From a virus: DNA of 64,000 nucleotides. The position numbers and the translations under genes are program-made. The notes under the pieces are model-generated. The model was not told the DNA's origin and did no database searches. It saw only the letters and a list, made by a program, of their open reading frames with translations. The stretch covers positions 1 through 64,000 of IMG/VR virus record IMGVR_UViG_3300042314_001189; one strand, given 5' to 3'. Below are positions 15,756 to 25,076 of this stretch, one piece after another. The first letter of the stretch is position 1. Every line of letters starts with the position of its first letter.

Positions 15756-16020
15756 GGCTCCGTTATTAGAAGAAATCTATATTTGTACTCAATATTTAAA
15801 AGGTGTAACCTATAATGATGTGTTATCAATGCCTACTTATGAACGAAGATTCTTTTTAGGTATGTTAACCAAAGATGCTAGAGAAAAACAAGAAGAAGCC
15901 GAAAAATTTAAAGAAGAAGCTAAAGCTAGGTCAAACGGTTCAAAGGGAACTAGAACAACTAGGGTATCTGGTGACGCATTGAAAAACAAAATGAAAACGG
16001 GTGAAATACCAACAACATAA
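15691..16020 (+). CDS. gp51-like / tail chaperone extension, probably reached by frameshift
   Basis: Open in the +1 frame relative to the gp26-like gene. The conserved part starts at EYKAPLLEEIYICTQYLKGV and includes YNDVLSMPTYERRFF, which resembles the 'EE+F.L.Y...F...DVY.MP...RR.F' core of T4-type hub chaperone gp51. A Lys/Glu-rich tail follows. There is no ATG before the core; the only start is GTG at 15691. A +1 (or -2) slip on TTT TTT T at 15729-15735 would instead join frame 0 residue 428 to 94 residues of this frame (GLTSEYK...), giving about 522 residues. Independent GTG initiation or a homopolymer sequencing error are the alternatives. Confidence 0.6.
   Translation: MGLLPPFFRLTSAFFGLTSEYKAPLLEEIYICTQYLKGVTYNDVLSMPTYERRFFLGMLTKDAREKQEEAEKFKEEAKARSNGSKGTRTTRVSGDALKNKMKTGEIPTT
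15729..15735 (+). other. Candidate frameshift site, T7 run
   Basis: Frame 0 reads AGC TTT TTT TGG. Skipping one T (or slipping back two) gives AGC TTT TTT GGC CTA, which leads into the gp51-like frame. A -1 slip would meet TAA two codons later. Confidence 0.5.
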
Positions 16021-16022
16021 TA

Positions 16023-16051
16023 AAATACCCACTTAAATTGTGGGTATTTTT
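16023..16051 (+). terminator. Intrinsic terminator after the gp26/gp51-like pair
   Basis: AAATACCCAC (16023-16032), 7-nt loop, GTGGGTATTT (16040-16049), then a T-rich tail. Confidence 0.85.
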
Positions 16052-16062
16052 GTTTTAAATGA

Positions 16063-16070
16063 TATTTATT
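16063..16070 (+). promoter_or_regulatory. Putative late promoter motif TATTTATT
   Basis: 16 nt before the ATG at 16087, directly after a terminator. Confidence 0.45.
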
Positions 16071-16086
16071 AACAAACATCGAAATA

Positions 16087-17523
16087 ATGAATAAAAAATT
16101 AATCATATCTGAAACTCAATACGAAAAGCTAAGATTCTTTATTCTTGAAACGTCATTTGATAAATTGGCAAAAAATGTCATCAAGGATGGTGACACTATC
16201 AAGATAAACGCTAACAATGAAGTTTTAAGTTTTAAAGTTATTGATAGTATAACTGGACAAGTTTATATGGAAAATATAGACAAGGGTACACCATACTTTG
16301 GAAAATTAGTATTCATTAGTTTTACATCATTTAATGATAGTAAATTAGATTTAAGAGTTGCTAATGATACACAAAAAACAGAAAAACCAATCAATTCTTC
16401 AAATTGGGCTAAATTAACATTAAAAAACATTGAAAAAATAGATGTCTATAGAGGTGATAATTTGATAGACTCAACATCTGATACTAAAACACAAGAACCA
16501 GAAGAGAAAAAAGATGATGCTGAACAAAACCTATCTGATGAAGCAATCGACAATATTAACGATTTAATGAGATTGATGTTGGATGGACTTGATGATGGTA
16601 AAGGGTTAACACTCGTAATGTCAAACAACGAACAAGTAAAATTATGTTGTCAATCAGCATCAAATGGTACTTTTATTTTAGAACCTATTGGTGAATCATC
16701 GATAGAATTATTATCAAAATTTGATAGTATAACTATCAAAATAATACCAGTTGATGATGAAGATGTTGATACTGATTTGCTAACAGCAAACAAAGAACTT
16801 TGGTCAACAACAGATAATGGTCAAACTGTTAATATAGTTGTGGAAGGGCGTTCTGGTGATAAAACAGAAACTTTTAAAATAACTGGTGTTTCAGATTTAA
16901 AAATTACCCAAACATGTTCTTCTGAGCTAGATAATGATGATGAAGAGGGTGAAGATTATGACGCTGAAAAAGTTTTAAAAATGGTCTTATCGGACCCAGA
17001 CTTAAAAGCGGCTTTTTATAAACAACCAACATTTTGGCAAGCATTTAAAGCTGAGTTAACTGGAAAAGAAGCGACTGGTAAGGGTATTATACCAACATTA
17101 GATTTAATCGCTAGATATATGGATAAAAAATTAACCGATAAATTAGGTGATGGTTTTAAGAAAAAAGGTAGTGTATCATTTATACCTTTAGAGTCTGTAT
17201 CGATTCCATATACAAATAAAAAAGGTGGTAGAGAATACTTTGAACTTAAAAAAGACATTAAGTATGAAGGTGAATTTGCGGTAATAGTTAAAGGGTTTTC
17301 TTATGAAGATGTTGAAAACCGTGATTACCAAGTTTTAGAAAATTTATCAAAAGGTTTTAGAATAATTGTTAAAGAAAAAACAGAAACACCTAACGTGTTT
17401 ATCTGTGATGTTGAAAAGCTTTATAGTGTTAAAAATGAACCTAAACGTGCCAAAGAAGAAGACGTTCAAATACGTTTGATGGATTCTAACGGTTATAAAT
17501 CAGACAAACAAGAAAAAAAGTAA
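16087..17523 (+). CDS. Probable internal head-type protein (478 aa)
   Basis: No family recognised. The first 21 residues include KKLIISETQYEKLRF and end in I-L-E; the I-S-x-x-Q-Y-x-K/R-L core repeats the I-T-x-x-Q-Y-x-R-L of the protein at 10625. Residues 25-120 are a small beta-rich domain. An acidic linker (EEKKDDAEQ, then DDEEGEDYDAEK) separates it from a C-terminal domain (about residues 300-478) with VLKMVLSDPDLKAAFYKQPTF and strand-rich sequence. Soluble, no signal peptide. It ends 6 nt before the tape-measure ATG, so the two are co-transcribed. A tail-tip or packaged role is possible. Confidence 0.45.
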   Translation: MNKKLIISETQYEKLRFFILETSFDKLAKNVIKDGDTIKINANNEVLSFKVIDSITGQVYMENIDKGTPYFGKLVFISFTSFNDSKLDLRVANDTQKTEKPINSSNWAKLTLKNIEKIDVYRGDNLIDSTSDTKTQEPEEKKDDAEQNLSDEAIDNINDLMRLMLDGLDDGKGLTLVMSNNEQVKLCCQSASNGTFILEPIGESSIELLSKFDSITIKIIPVDDEDVDTDLLTANKELWSTTDNGQTVNIVVEGRSGDKTETFKITGVSDLKITQTCSSELDNDDEEGEDYDAEKVLKMVLSDPDLKAAFYKQPTFWQAFKAELTGKEATGKGIIPTLDLIARYMDKKLTDKLGDGFKKKGSVSFIPLESVSIPYTNKKGGREYFELKKDIKYEGEFAVIVKGFSYEDVENRDYQVLENLSKGFRIIVKEKTETPNVFICDVEKLYSVKNEPKRAKEEDVQIRLMDSNGYKSDKQEKK

Positions 17524-17529
17524 CATAGT

Positions 17530-20304
17530 ATGGCAAAAAGTAAAAAAGACGAAGCTGAAGAAGCGTTAAGGTTATTAAAAGAACAAGCTAGACTTCAAAA
17601 AGAGATTAGTACTAGTTATGATGCTTATATCGAAGGTGTTAAGAAGTACAAGGCTATTCAAGAAACTGTCAATAATAACATTGAAATAGAAAAAAAATTA
17701 CAAGACAATTTAGATAAGAATAGGTCTAAAATGTCAGCTGAAGAAATTAAGGCTGAAGAACTTAAACTTAAAATCTTAAAAGAACAAACTGAAGAGATGA
17801 AAAAACAAGGGCAGACTATGGAATCTGCTCTTAAATCAGTTAATGTTAAAAGTTTGGCTGGTGCTAAATTGTTGGCAAAATCAGCAAAAGGTTTAAGTGA
17901 TGCACTAGCTAGTTTACCAAACGTTGTTGAAAGGGCTTATGGTAAACTTAAAGGATTAGGGTTATTTGATTTGGATAAAGCGATGAAACAATCAGCTTTA
18001 TCTATGGGTGTTTTAAGCAAGGAAAGTGTTGGTTTTAGAAACAACATTAAAACTGTTGCTAAAGAAACTCAAATGATTGGTGTTGGTATTGAAAAACTAT
18101 CTCAGTTATCATCAGCATATAGTGATAATCTTGGTAGAAACGTAATGCTAAGCAAAGAGGGTCTTAAAGCCATGGGTGAAATGGTTGCGGCTACTCAATT
18201 GGGTGTTGAAGGTACTGCTCAAATGGCTGCCGATATGGAGCTTCAAGGTGTTTCAGCTGAAAAAACTGGTAAATTCATAGAGCAAACCATGAATGACTCC
18301 CATAGAATGGGGTTAAACGCTAGTAAGGTTCTAAAGAATATTACTGGTAACATGAAAATGTTAAACCGTTACAATTTTAAAGATGGTACAAAAGGTTTAG
18401 AAAAAATGGCTATGTTGGTTACAAAATTAGGTGTTGATATGGAGTTTGCGTCTGGTTTTGCTGATAAGCTTTGGGATGTTGAAGGTGCGGTTGATTTGTC
18501 AGCACAATTACAAGTTATGGGTGGCGCATGGGCAAACATGGCCGACCCATTCCATTTGATGTATATGGCACGTAACGATATGGAAGGGTTGACCGAGGAA
18601 ATTGGAAACGCAGCTGCTCAGTCTGTTAAATTTAATGAAAGGACTGGTGAATTTGATATGGCGGCAAAAGAAATGCACAAATTAAAAATTATTGCAGAAC
18701 AAACTGGTATGTCTTATGATGATTTGGTTACCGCTGGTAAAAATGCCAAAAAATTTAGTATGATTAAATCACAAATAAGATTTGATGTTGGTGGTGGTGA
18801 AGAAGGTAAGGCTTTGCAAGATTACTTGACAAACAAAGCTCTTTTCCAAGATGGTAAAGCGTATATTCAAGTAAAAGGTGAGAAAAAACTTATTAGTACA
18901 TTGACTGACCAAGATAAGAAAATCTTAAAAGCCGAAATGGAAGAAAAGAAAAGCATGAAAGAAAGAGCTGAAGAAGCTAGAACTTTTGATGAGGCACTTA
19001 CTAATTTGATTAACCAATTAAAAATTTATTTATTACCATTAATAGAAAAATTAAGCGACCCTAAAGATGGTTTAATTAAAAAGCTAGACACGTTAGCTGC
19101 TGATTTTAATAAACCTGGTGGTTGGGGTGATAAGATAGAATATTTTGCTGGTAAAATTGGTGAGTTTATAACAGCTGTTGGTGGTTGGATTATCGAACAC
19201 CCTAAATTAACCGCTGGATTATTATTGTTTAGTAAAGCCGTTCCTTTGGTTAGTGCAGCCTTTAAATTATTTGGTGGGGTTTGGGACACAATTAAATGGT
19301 TTAAAAACGGTGTTGCATTAGGTGAAGGGTTTAACACGGTTGCGTCTGCTGGTGGTGGCGGTGGCGGTGGCGGTGGTGACATAATGGATGAATTATCTGG
19401 TGGTAGAGGTAAAAGTAGAGGTTTTAATTTAAAAAGAACATTTCAAGCTTTTAAGAAAGGCGGTTTTAAAGGTGGTTTTAAGTCATTAGGTAGACAAGCA
19501 ATGAGTTATTTTAAACCAGCTGGTAAGACAGCTAGTGCTGCTGGTAAAACAGCTAAAGTTGCTGGTAAAACAGCTAGTTGGGGTAGTAAAGCAATGAATG
19601 TTGCTGGTAAAGGTTTGAATTTGGGTGGTAAAGTTGTTTCTAAATTTGCTAAGGTCTTAGCACCTTTAGAAGTTTTAAAAGACCAATTTGATTTCTTTAG
19701 TAGTAAAAGTATGAGAAAAACTGGTGCTGCTGGTTGGTTCGAATCGTTGGGTGGGTCTGGTATGAGTTTGATTGATTGGATTCCTGGTGTTAATCAGTTG
19801 ACGGAAGCCGTTGGTATTGGTGTTAATAATATGAACACCGATAACTTGGCAAATGCAAGAGCTGTTTACAGAAGCAAATACCCAAGCGCACCAACAATAT
19901 TACCAAACAAAGTGTTATTTAAAGACATTAGAAAAAATCCAAAAGATTACCCAGATGATGTTGTTGAAGATGCTGAAGACGTAACCGCTGAAGATTTGGA
20001 AGATGGTATTATTAGACCTGGACGTGGAAGACATGTTATTAAGAATGAATACGGTAAAACATGGATTACAAAAAGCGGTGACGGCCTTGCTGTATCACCA
20101 AACATAAGTCAAACTGGTGGTGGTGGAACAATGAGACATGAATTCGGTTCATTGAATATTTCTGGAAACATAACCGTTAATATTCCAGGAGCGTCATCAC
20201 TAACTGTTGAATTAACAAAAGATGAGACATTCCGTAGACACATTACAAGAATGGTACAAGAAGAAGCGGTAAAACAGTTGAATCAAGGTAAACCTAAACC
20301 ATAA
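17530..20304 (+). CDS. Tail tape-measure protein
   Basis: 924 residues. Residues 1-110 form strongly heptad-like coiled coil (KEQARLQKEIS, EIEKKLQDNLDKNRSKM). Residues 110-510 are long alpha-helical sequence with Met/Ala/Gly repeats. Residues about 545-590 are hydrophobic (GEFITAVGGWII, LTAGLLLFSKAVPLVSAAFKLFGG), and a nine-glycine linker follows near residue 612. Next comes a Lys/Ala/Gly repeat (AGKTASAAGKTAKVAGKTAS, about 665-685). The protein fills the tail tube, sets its length and is ejected into the host envelope. At roughly 0.15-0.16 nm per residue it predicts a tail of about 140 nm, longer than T4 (590-residue gp29). Its place after the chaperone genes is canonical. Confidence 0.88.
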   Translation: MAKSKKDEAEEALRLLKEQARLQKEISTSYDAYIEGVKKYKAIQETVNNNIEIEKKLQDNLDKNRSKMSAEEIKAEELKLKILKEQTEEMKKQGQTMESALKSVNVKSLAGAKLLAKSAKGLSDALASLPNVVERAYGKLKGLGLFDLDKAMKQSALSMGVLSKESVGFRNNIKTVAKETQMIGVGIEKLSQLSSAYSDNLGRNVMLSKEGLKAMGEMVAATQLGVEGTAQMAADMELQGVSAEKTGKFIEQTMNDSHRMGLNASKVLKNITGNMKMLNRYNFKDGTKGLEKMAMLVTKLGVDMEFASGFADKLWDVEGAVDLSAQLQVMGGAWANMADPFHLMYMARNDMEGLTEEIGNAAAQSVKFNERTGEFDMAAKEMHKLKIIAEQTGMSYDDLVTAGKNAKKFSMIKSQIRFDVGGGEEGKALQDYLTNKALFQDGKAYIQVKGEKKLISTLTDQDKKILKAEMEEKKSMKERAEEARTFDEALTNLINQLKIYLLPLIEKLSDPKDGLIKKLDTLAADFNKPGGWGDKIEYFAGKIGEFITAVGGWIIEHPKLTAGLLLFSKAVPLVSAAFKLFGGVWDTIKWFKNGVALGEGFNTVASAGGGGGGGGGDIMDELSGGRGKSRGFNLKRTFQAFKKGGFKGGFKSLGRQAMSYFKPAGKTASAAGKTAKVAGKTASWGSKAMNVAGKGLNLGGKVVSKFAKVLAPLEVLKDQFDFFSSKSMRKTGAAGWFESLGGSGMSLIDWIPGVNQLTEAVGIGVNNMNTDNLANARAVYRSKYPSAPTILPNKVLFKDIRKNPKDYPDDVVEDAEDVTAEDLEDGIIRPGRGRHVIKNEYGKTWITKSGDGLAVSPNISQTGGGGTMRHEFGSLNISGNITVNIPGASSLTVELTKDETFRRHITRMVQEEAVKQLNQGKPKP

Positions 20305-20360
20305 TATTAAGTTGATAATCAGATAATTAAAACTTTTTTAAAAAAAATTTGTTTAAAAAC

Positions 20361-20391
20361 TTGTTTTTGTGGTAAAAAAACTGTACATTTG
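20361..20391 (+). promoter_or_regulatory. Host-type promoter of the candidate small RNA
   Basis: TTG (20361-20363), 20 bp, TACATTTG (20384-20391) followed by C. Predicted transcript start about 20396. It points into a region without a protein gene. Confidence 0.65.
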
Positions 20392-20395
20392 CATT

Positions 20396-20541
20396 ATTAT
20401 AAAATAATATAAATAATTATTAATAAATAAATTAAATACAAATATACTATGTTTTTAGGAAATATTGTATAAATATTAAAAATATTTTTTTCTTAAAAAC
20501 ATTAATTAAAATTTAAAGGCACTATCTGTGCCTTTTTTTAT
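20396..20541 (+). ncRNA. Candidate phage small RNA (about 145 nt)
   Basis: The 313-nt gap 20305-20617 holds no credible protein gene. A host-type promoter (20361-20391) and an intrinsic terminator (20515-20541) bracket a very AT-rich transcript. The only ORF in it is a 7-codon ATG...TAA at 20450-20473. The final protein gene (20618) lies beyond the terminator and has its own late motif (20593). The arrangement fits a free-standing small RNA expressed by host polymerase; the alternatives are a leader with attenuator or a tiny peptide gene. Exact ends are inferred from the signals, not observed. Confidence 0.45.
20515..20541 (+). terminator. Intrinsic terminator of the small-RNA unit
   Basis: AAAGGCAC (20515-20522), loop TATCT, GTGCCTTT (20528-20535), then more T. 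It may also stop tape-measure read-through. Confidence 0.88.
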
Positions 20542-20592
20542 TTATTGAAGTCGGTAATAACATTTATTTTATCAAAATTTATAGTACAATAG

Positions 20593-20600
20593 TATTTATA
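20593..20600 (+). promoter_or_regulatory. Putative late promoter motif TATTTATA
   Basis: 17 nt before the ATG at 20618. Confidence 0.5.
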
Positions 20601-20617
20601 TATAAATCAATGTTATT

Positions 20618-23600
20618 ATGCCTATTTTTTATAATACAGCAGCACCAACACCGACAACTAAAAACACAATAAATAGTGTTACAGTTGGATATGGTATTCG
20701 TGACTTTTTATTAAACTTAAATTTACTACCAACGTCAATGGTACCAGCTGGGTACTCAACAAATACGGCAATAAACGGTAGTCCAAGAGTTGGTGAACCA
20801 GTTTTAAACCTTATGGTTAACTCTGGTGCTAATGTTGTTCCAAATGGTTTACCTTTAGAGACTGAAGGTATTCTTTGGAAGGAATTAATTATTGTTACAA
20901 ATAAATTCAAGAATACTGACTCAACAGCAAATAATTTAAAAAGTGTTGATTATGTTCAAGATATATCCAACACTGATTTTGGAAACGCTGAATGGCCACA
21001 AGGTATTCAACCATACCCAACTTTTGAAAATGCAGATGTTGAAGCGTATGGTATCAAAGGAAAAACAGCAGTTGCTGAATATAGAAAAAAGAATACTATA
21101 AAAAATTTATATTTAGATGCTTCAAAGCAAATAGATATGGCTTCTTTTATTGATTTACAACCTTTAGACATATCTCAACAAATAAAAGGTTATTTAGACA
21201 CATATGGTGGTTTAAATTTAGGTGGTAGTGGTGGTGTTCAAGCTGCAAATGTTATTGGTAGTATAGTAAACGGACAAGGGTTAGGTTTAGCAAAAGGTGG
21301 TGTGGTAACAAACTTTGATGTTAGGTCTTCATTGGCTGGTAGAGTGTTGGGAGCAACTGGTTTAATCAATGATACAAAATTAGGTTTGATTGGTGGTCAA
21401 CAATTAGCGTTGGCTTTAGCCAACAACGCAGCGTTTAATTTACAACAAGACATTTTAGGTGCGCTTAACATTCAAGATAACATATTAAGTTTAGTTAAAG
21501 GAGATGGTTTTGCTGCCTTTCCTAGACCTAACTATACTATTACAATACCAGAAGGTAAAACTGGTAGAATTTTAGATTATACGTCTAAAGTTTTAGGTTT
21601 TACAATACCTAGAAGTTATGTTACAGATGACGGTTCCTTATTTCAATCAGAAAGCGGTGCAGATACATCTAACGTTGATAGAGCAAACGCTTTAATTTTA
21701 ACAACTGGTAAAGGTCAAATACAAGCGTTATTAACAAATGTAAAAGCAAACCAAATAGGTACAAGCGCAGAAGGATACGATAGTCCAAAAAATTCACCAT
21801 TTAGAGTTGGTTATGCACCAGCATACGCTAATAACAAAGGTGAAGTTCAAATAACTGATGGTATTATTTATGCTTTTTATAAAGATGGTAAAACATTAAA
21901 CTTATTCAACAAAGAAGATGGTGTTATTTCTGATTTAACTTATTTGAGAGAAGATAAGGTTGATGGATATGGTTTTCAAAGTCCAGATGATTTTTTCCTT
22001 GAAACTTATCAAGGCAACGGGGTTTCGGATGAGAATAATATAAAAACACCAACATTTTCATGGTCAACAACAAAAGAAGGGTTAACAAATACTGAGTATG
22101 GGGCTACGTTTACCGCAAAAGTTATCCCACAAAGTGAAGAAACCAAGAAAAGTTTATTGGTTAAAACACAAAAACTTTTCAACAGTAAAGGTATGAAAAA
22201 TATCGTATCTAGAAAAGGTGAAATGTCTAAATTCTCAACACAAATACAAACAGCAAATGGATATGGTTTTTCAAAAGGTAATGCTGTTTTAAGCAAAGCT
22301 AGTTTTAATTTAGGGACTGGTAGAGTTGAGAGTTCTTTTAAAGAACCAGAAGATGCATATTGTAGAGCATGGACAACATATTCTAGATATGATACTATTG
22401 CTGGTGGACCAAATGAAGATAGAGCTGGTTTAGTTAGAAATGATGCGTTGTATTTAGGTACTGGTGAAAATTCTGTACCGTTTAGAAATATTGTACAAAA
22501 TTCGGTGTTGGAAGACACTGGTTTTGTTAAAATAGTTCCATATAGAACTGATTTTGATAAAGCTAAAGATGCTATTAGTGTTGATTCTAAAAGATATATG
22601 TTATCTATTGAAAATTTAGCGTGGCATGATAAAAGAGATATGTTACCTAAAGGAGAATTGGGTCCAGGTGATTTAATAACTGGTAAAAAAGGTAGAATCA
22701 TGTGGTTTCCACCTTATGATATTCAATTTAGCGAATCAACCAGTGTTGAATGGGAAACTAATAAATTTATTGGTAGAGGTGAACCAATATACACATACAA
22801 TAATACTGAAAGAACTGGTAACTTATCATTTAAGATAATTGTTGACCATTCAACATATACAAACACATTTAGAGACCCAAATGGTCCAGATGACCATTAT
22901 GTTGCTTCTTTTATGGCTGGTTGTATTGAACCAAGCAGTATTTGGACTGATAAATTTACTAGTTCTCAAAGTAGTCAAATTGTTAGTAAAGAAAACAGAA
23001 TACCACAAAAGAAACAAGACCCAAAAGAGCCGCCAATGCCAGAAGTTATGTTTGTTTATTTTGCAAACGATAACACTATTTTAATTAAAGGTTATGAAAA
23101 TGGTTTAAGCGGTTCAACTAGTGCAGACACAATAAACTATGAGGTTAACCCTAGTGGTGACGGTTTTGGTATTGGGGCGTACCCAGCTGGTCTTACAAAA
23201 GAATATTACGATAAAAAAATACCAAATTCAGCAACATCAACTTGGCCAGATACCAACAACTATGGATTAAACTATAGTAAAAATAGTAAATTAACTAAAG
23301 AATCAAAAGTTGGTGACGCTGTTTTTAGGGGTATTTACTCTCCAGGTTATTTTGATTCTTTAGCTCAATACCTTAAAACTGAGTGTAAGTTTTGTAACGC
23401 TACTGTTTCTGGTTACGCCAGTGGTCAAGGAACTGCTGAGGTCAATGAAAAATTATCTAAATTGAGGGCTGATGCTATTATTGAATTTTATATTAAAGAG
23501 TTAGTTGCTAGAGGTGTAGATTCAGAAGCTAACTTAACAAAAAGATTTAAAGTTGGTAAATTTATGGAGCTAGGTGCTGTAGGGTCCGCATACAATGTAG

Positions 23601-25069
23601 TATACGAAGGTAAAAAATATCCAGTTAAGAAAGCTGATAGTGGGTGTATTATTTGTGTAAATAAAGACAAAAAAACTGTAAAAGTTAGGAATATTATCTG
23701 TCCAGTTGACCAATTAGGATGTAAGCAAGATAGAAAAGCTGAAATTGTTTGGGCGTTTGATAAAGATGCTGCATTGGCCGCTGTTGAACAACCAGCGGAT
23801 AAAATTGAGATAACAAATGAAACAATAACAACAACAATAAAACAAAAATTCTATAATGAAACAATGTTTTTTGATAAGTTGTTAAAAACCGATTCATTTA
23901 TTTTTGATAAATTTAGAGAAAAGATAAAATATTTTCACCCAGCTTTTCACTCAACAACACCAGAAGGTTTAAACTCTAGATTGACATTTTTACAACAATG
24001 TACTAGACAAGGTTCTACCGATAATAAGAACACTAATAATTTAGCATTTGGTAGACCGCCAGTTTGTATTTTAAGAATCGGGGATTTTTACCACACTAAA
24101 ATTGTTATGGATAGTGTTAGTTTTGAGTACGAACCATTGGTTTGGGATTTAAACCCAGAAGGTATTGGTGTACAACCTATGATTGCTAATGTATCTATAT
24201 CATTCAAATTTTTAGGTGGTGAATCGATGTATGGTCCTTTGAACAAACTTCAAAATGCGTTATCATTTAACTATTTCGCAAACACGCAAGTTTATGAAGC
24301 TAGAGCTGATTATATTTCACAAGAAAGACAAACTAATACAACTGTTTCAGTTACAGACACACCAGGAAAAAAAGCAGAAGATGGCAGTAGTGAAAGATAT
24401 GATGTAACGGTTACAGCTCAAAGAATAAGTCCAACTGGTTTTTATTATAATAATGGTCGTGAAAGTATTGACCCAGAAATTAGCACTGTATCAACAACAG
24501 TAGCACCAGTGGCAAGCCCAGATAACCAAATAAAAGGAAATGAAAACGCAAACAGTGGAACAGCAAATCAGACTGAACCAGCAACAACTGGAACAACTGA
24601 ACCTAAACTAACTGGTATTAAATTTATTTCGGTTAACGAATCACAAACGCTTTTAAACAGTACTGGCATTAAAAATTCAATATTATTAAAAATGAATAGT
24701 GAAAACATTATAACTGGTGGTTTTATAGTAGAAAATATAGTAAAACCTTATGTTGAAAAAGGTATTAAAATAACTTTAAAGGGTATTGATTTACCTTCTT
24801 TAACTACTGGGTTAATTAAAAATGATTTTTATTATGAAGAAATTGTAAAATTTGAAGATGATGGTGACACATATAAAGGTATATCAGCATTGGTTAGTAA
24901 TGGTTACAAAATAGGTAAGTCTGATACTGATGATACACTATTGGATATACCAAATGGTTACTACACATTAAGCGTGTTAGAACAAACTAATATTGTAGCA
25001 AAAGCAGTAATAATAGTAGGTAAAACAGATGGGTATATATACCCACTTCCAACTCCTCTTTCAATATAA
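20618..25069 (+). CDS. Baseplate / tail-tube junction protein with OmpA-like domain
   Basis: 1483 residues. Residues about 690-760 (MWFPPYDIQFSES, TSVEWETNKFIGRGEPIYTY, NLSFKIIVDHS) and 1146-1228 (PVCILRIGDFYHTKIVMDSV, VWDLNPEGIGVQPMIANVS, KFLGG) are two halves of the domain type that phages use to cap the tube at the baseplate (T4 gp48/gp54-type and LysM-bearing relatives). Between them (about 897-990) lies an OmpA-like peptidoglycan-binding domain: YFDSLAQYLKTECKF, TVSGYASGQGTAEVNEKLS, KLRADAIIEFYIKEL. The C-terminal 250 residues have a Thr/Ser/Pro-rich linker and a small beta domain. It leads the operon with gp53-like and hub genes (7-nt gap). The wall-binding insertion suggests contact with the host cell wall during tail penetration. 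Confidence 0.65.
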   Translation: MPIFYNTAAPTPTTKNTINSVTVGYGIRDFLLNLNLLPTSMVPAGYSTNTAINGSPRVGEPVLNLMVNSGANVVPNGLPLETEGILWKELIIVTNKFKNTDSTANNLKSVDYVQDISNTDFGNAEWPQGIQPYPTFENADVEAYGIKGKTAVAEYRKKNTIKNLYLDASKQIDMASFIDLQPLDISQQIKGYLDTYGGLNLGGSGGVQAANVIGSIVNGQGLGLAKGGVVTNFDVRSSLAGRVLGATGLINDTKLGLIGGQQLALALANNAAFNLQQDILGALNIQDNILSLVKGDGFAAFPRPNYTITIPEGKTGRILDYTSKVLGFTIPRSYVTDDGSLFQSESGADTSNVDRANALILTTGKGQIQALLTNVKANQIGTSAEGYDSPKNSPFRVGYAPAYANNKGEVQITDGIIYAFYKDGKTLNLFNKEDGVISDLTYLREDKVDGYGFQSPDDFFLETYQGNGVSDENNIKTPTFSWSTTKEGLTNTEYGATFTAKVIPQSEETKKSLLVKTQKLFNSKGMKNIVSRKGEMSKFSTQIQTANGYGFSKGNAVLSKASFNLGTGRVESSFKEPEDAYCRAWTTYSRYDTIAGGPNEDRAGLVRNDALYLGTGENSVPFRNIVQNSVLEDTGFVKIVPYRTDFDKAKDAISVDSKRYMLSIENLAWHDKRDMLPKGELGPGDLITGKKGRIMWFPPYDIQFSESTSVEWETNKFIGRGEPIYTYNNTERTGNLSFKIIVDHSTYTNTFRDPNGPDDHYVASFMAGCIEPSSIWTDKFTSSQSSQIVSKENRIPQKKQDPKEPPMPEVMFVYFANDNTILIKGYENGLSGSTSADTINYEVNPSGDGFGIGAYPAGLTKEYYDKKIPNSATSTWPDTNNYGLNYSKNSKLTKESKVGDAVFRGIYSPGYFDSLAQYLKTECKFCNATVSGYASGQGTAEVNEKLSKLRADAIIEFYIKELVARGVDSEANLTKRFKVGKFMELGAVGSAYNVVYEGKKYPVKKADSGCIICVNKDKKTVKVRNIICPVDQLGCKQDRKAEIVWAFDKDAALAAVEQPADKIEITNETITTTIKQKFYNETMFFDKLLKTDSFIFDKFREKIKYFHPAFHSTTPEGLNSRLTFLQQCTRQGSTDNKNTNNLAFGRPPVCILRIGDFYHTKIVMDSVSFEYEPLVWDLNPEGIGVQPMIANVSISFKFLGGESMYGPLNKLQNALSFNYFANTQVYEARADYISQERQTNTTVSVTDTPGKKAEDGSSERYDVTVTAQRISPTGFYYNNGRESIDPEISTVSTTVAPVASPDNQIKGNENANSGTANQTEPATTGTTEPKLTGIKFISVNESQTLLNSTGIKNSILLKMNSENIITGGFIVENIVKPYVEKGIKITLKGIDLPSLTTGLIKNDFYYEEIVKFEDDGDTYKGISALVSNGYKIGKSDTDDTLLDIPNGYYTLSVLEQTNIVAKAVIIVGKTDGYIYPLPTPLSI

Positions 25070-25076
25070 ATAAATT

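Noticed and set aside
19026-19382. 118-codon minus-strand ORF starting with a proline run
   Set aside because: The prolines are the complement of the glycine linker in the tape-measure gene.
20450-20473. Seven-codon ORF inside the candidate small RNA as a leader peptide
   Set aside because: No regulatory codon run and no alternative hairpins apparent; cannot be excluded but not supported.
22009-22701. 230-codon ORF on the minus strand inside the 20618 gene
   Set aside because: The longest antisense ORF, but it has no start context or promoter, its composition is Ser/Leu/Phe-rich as expected from the complement, and the plus-strand frame has clear domains.
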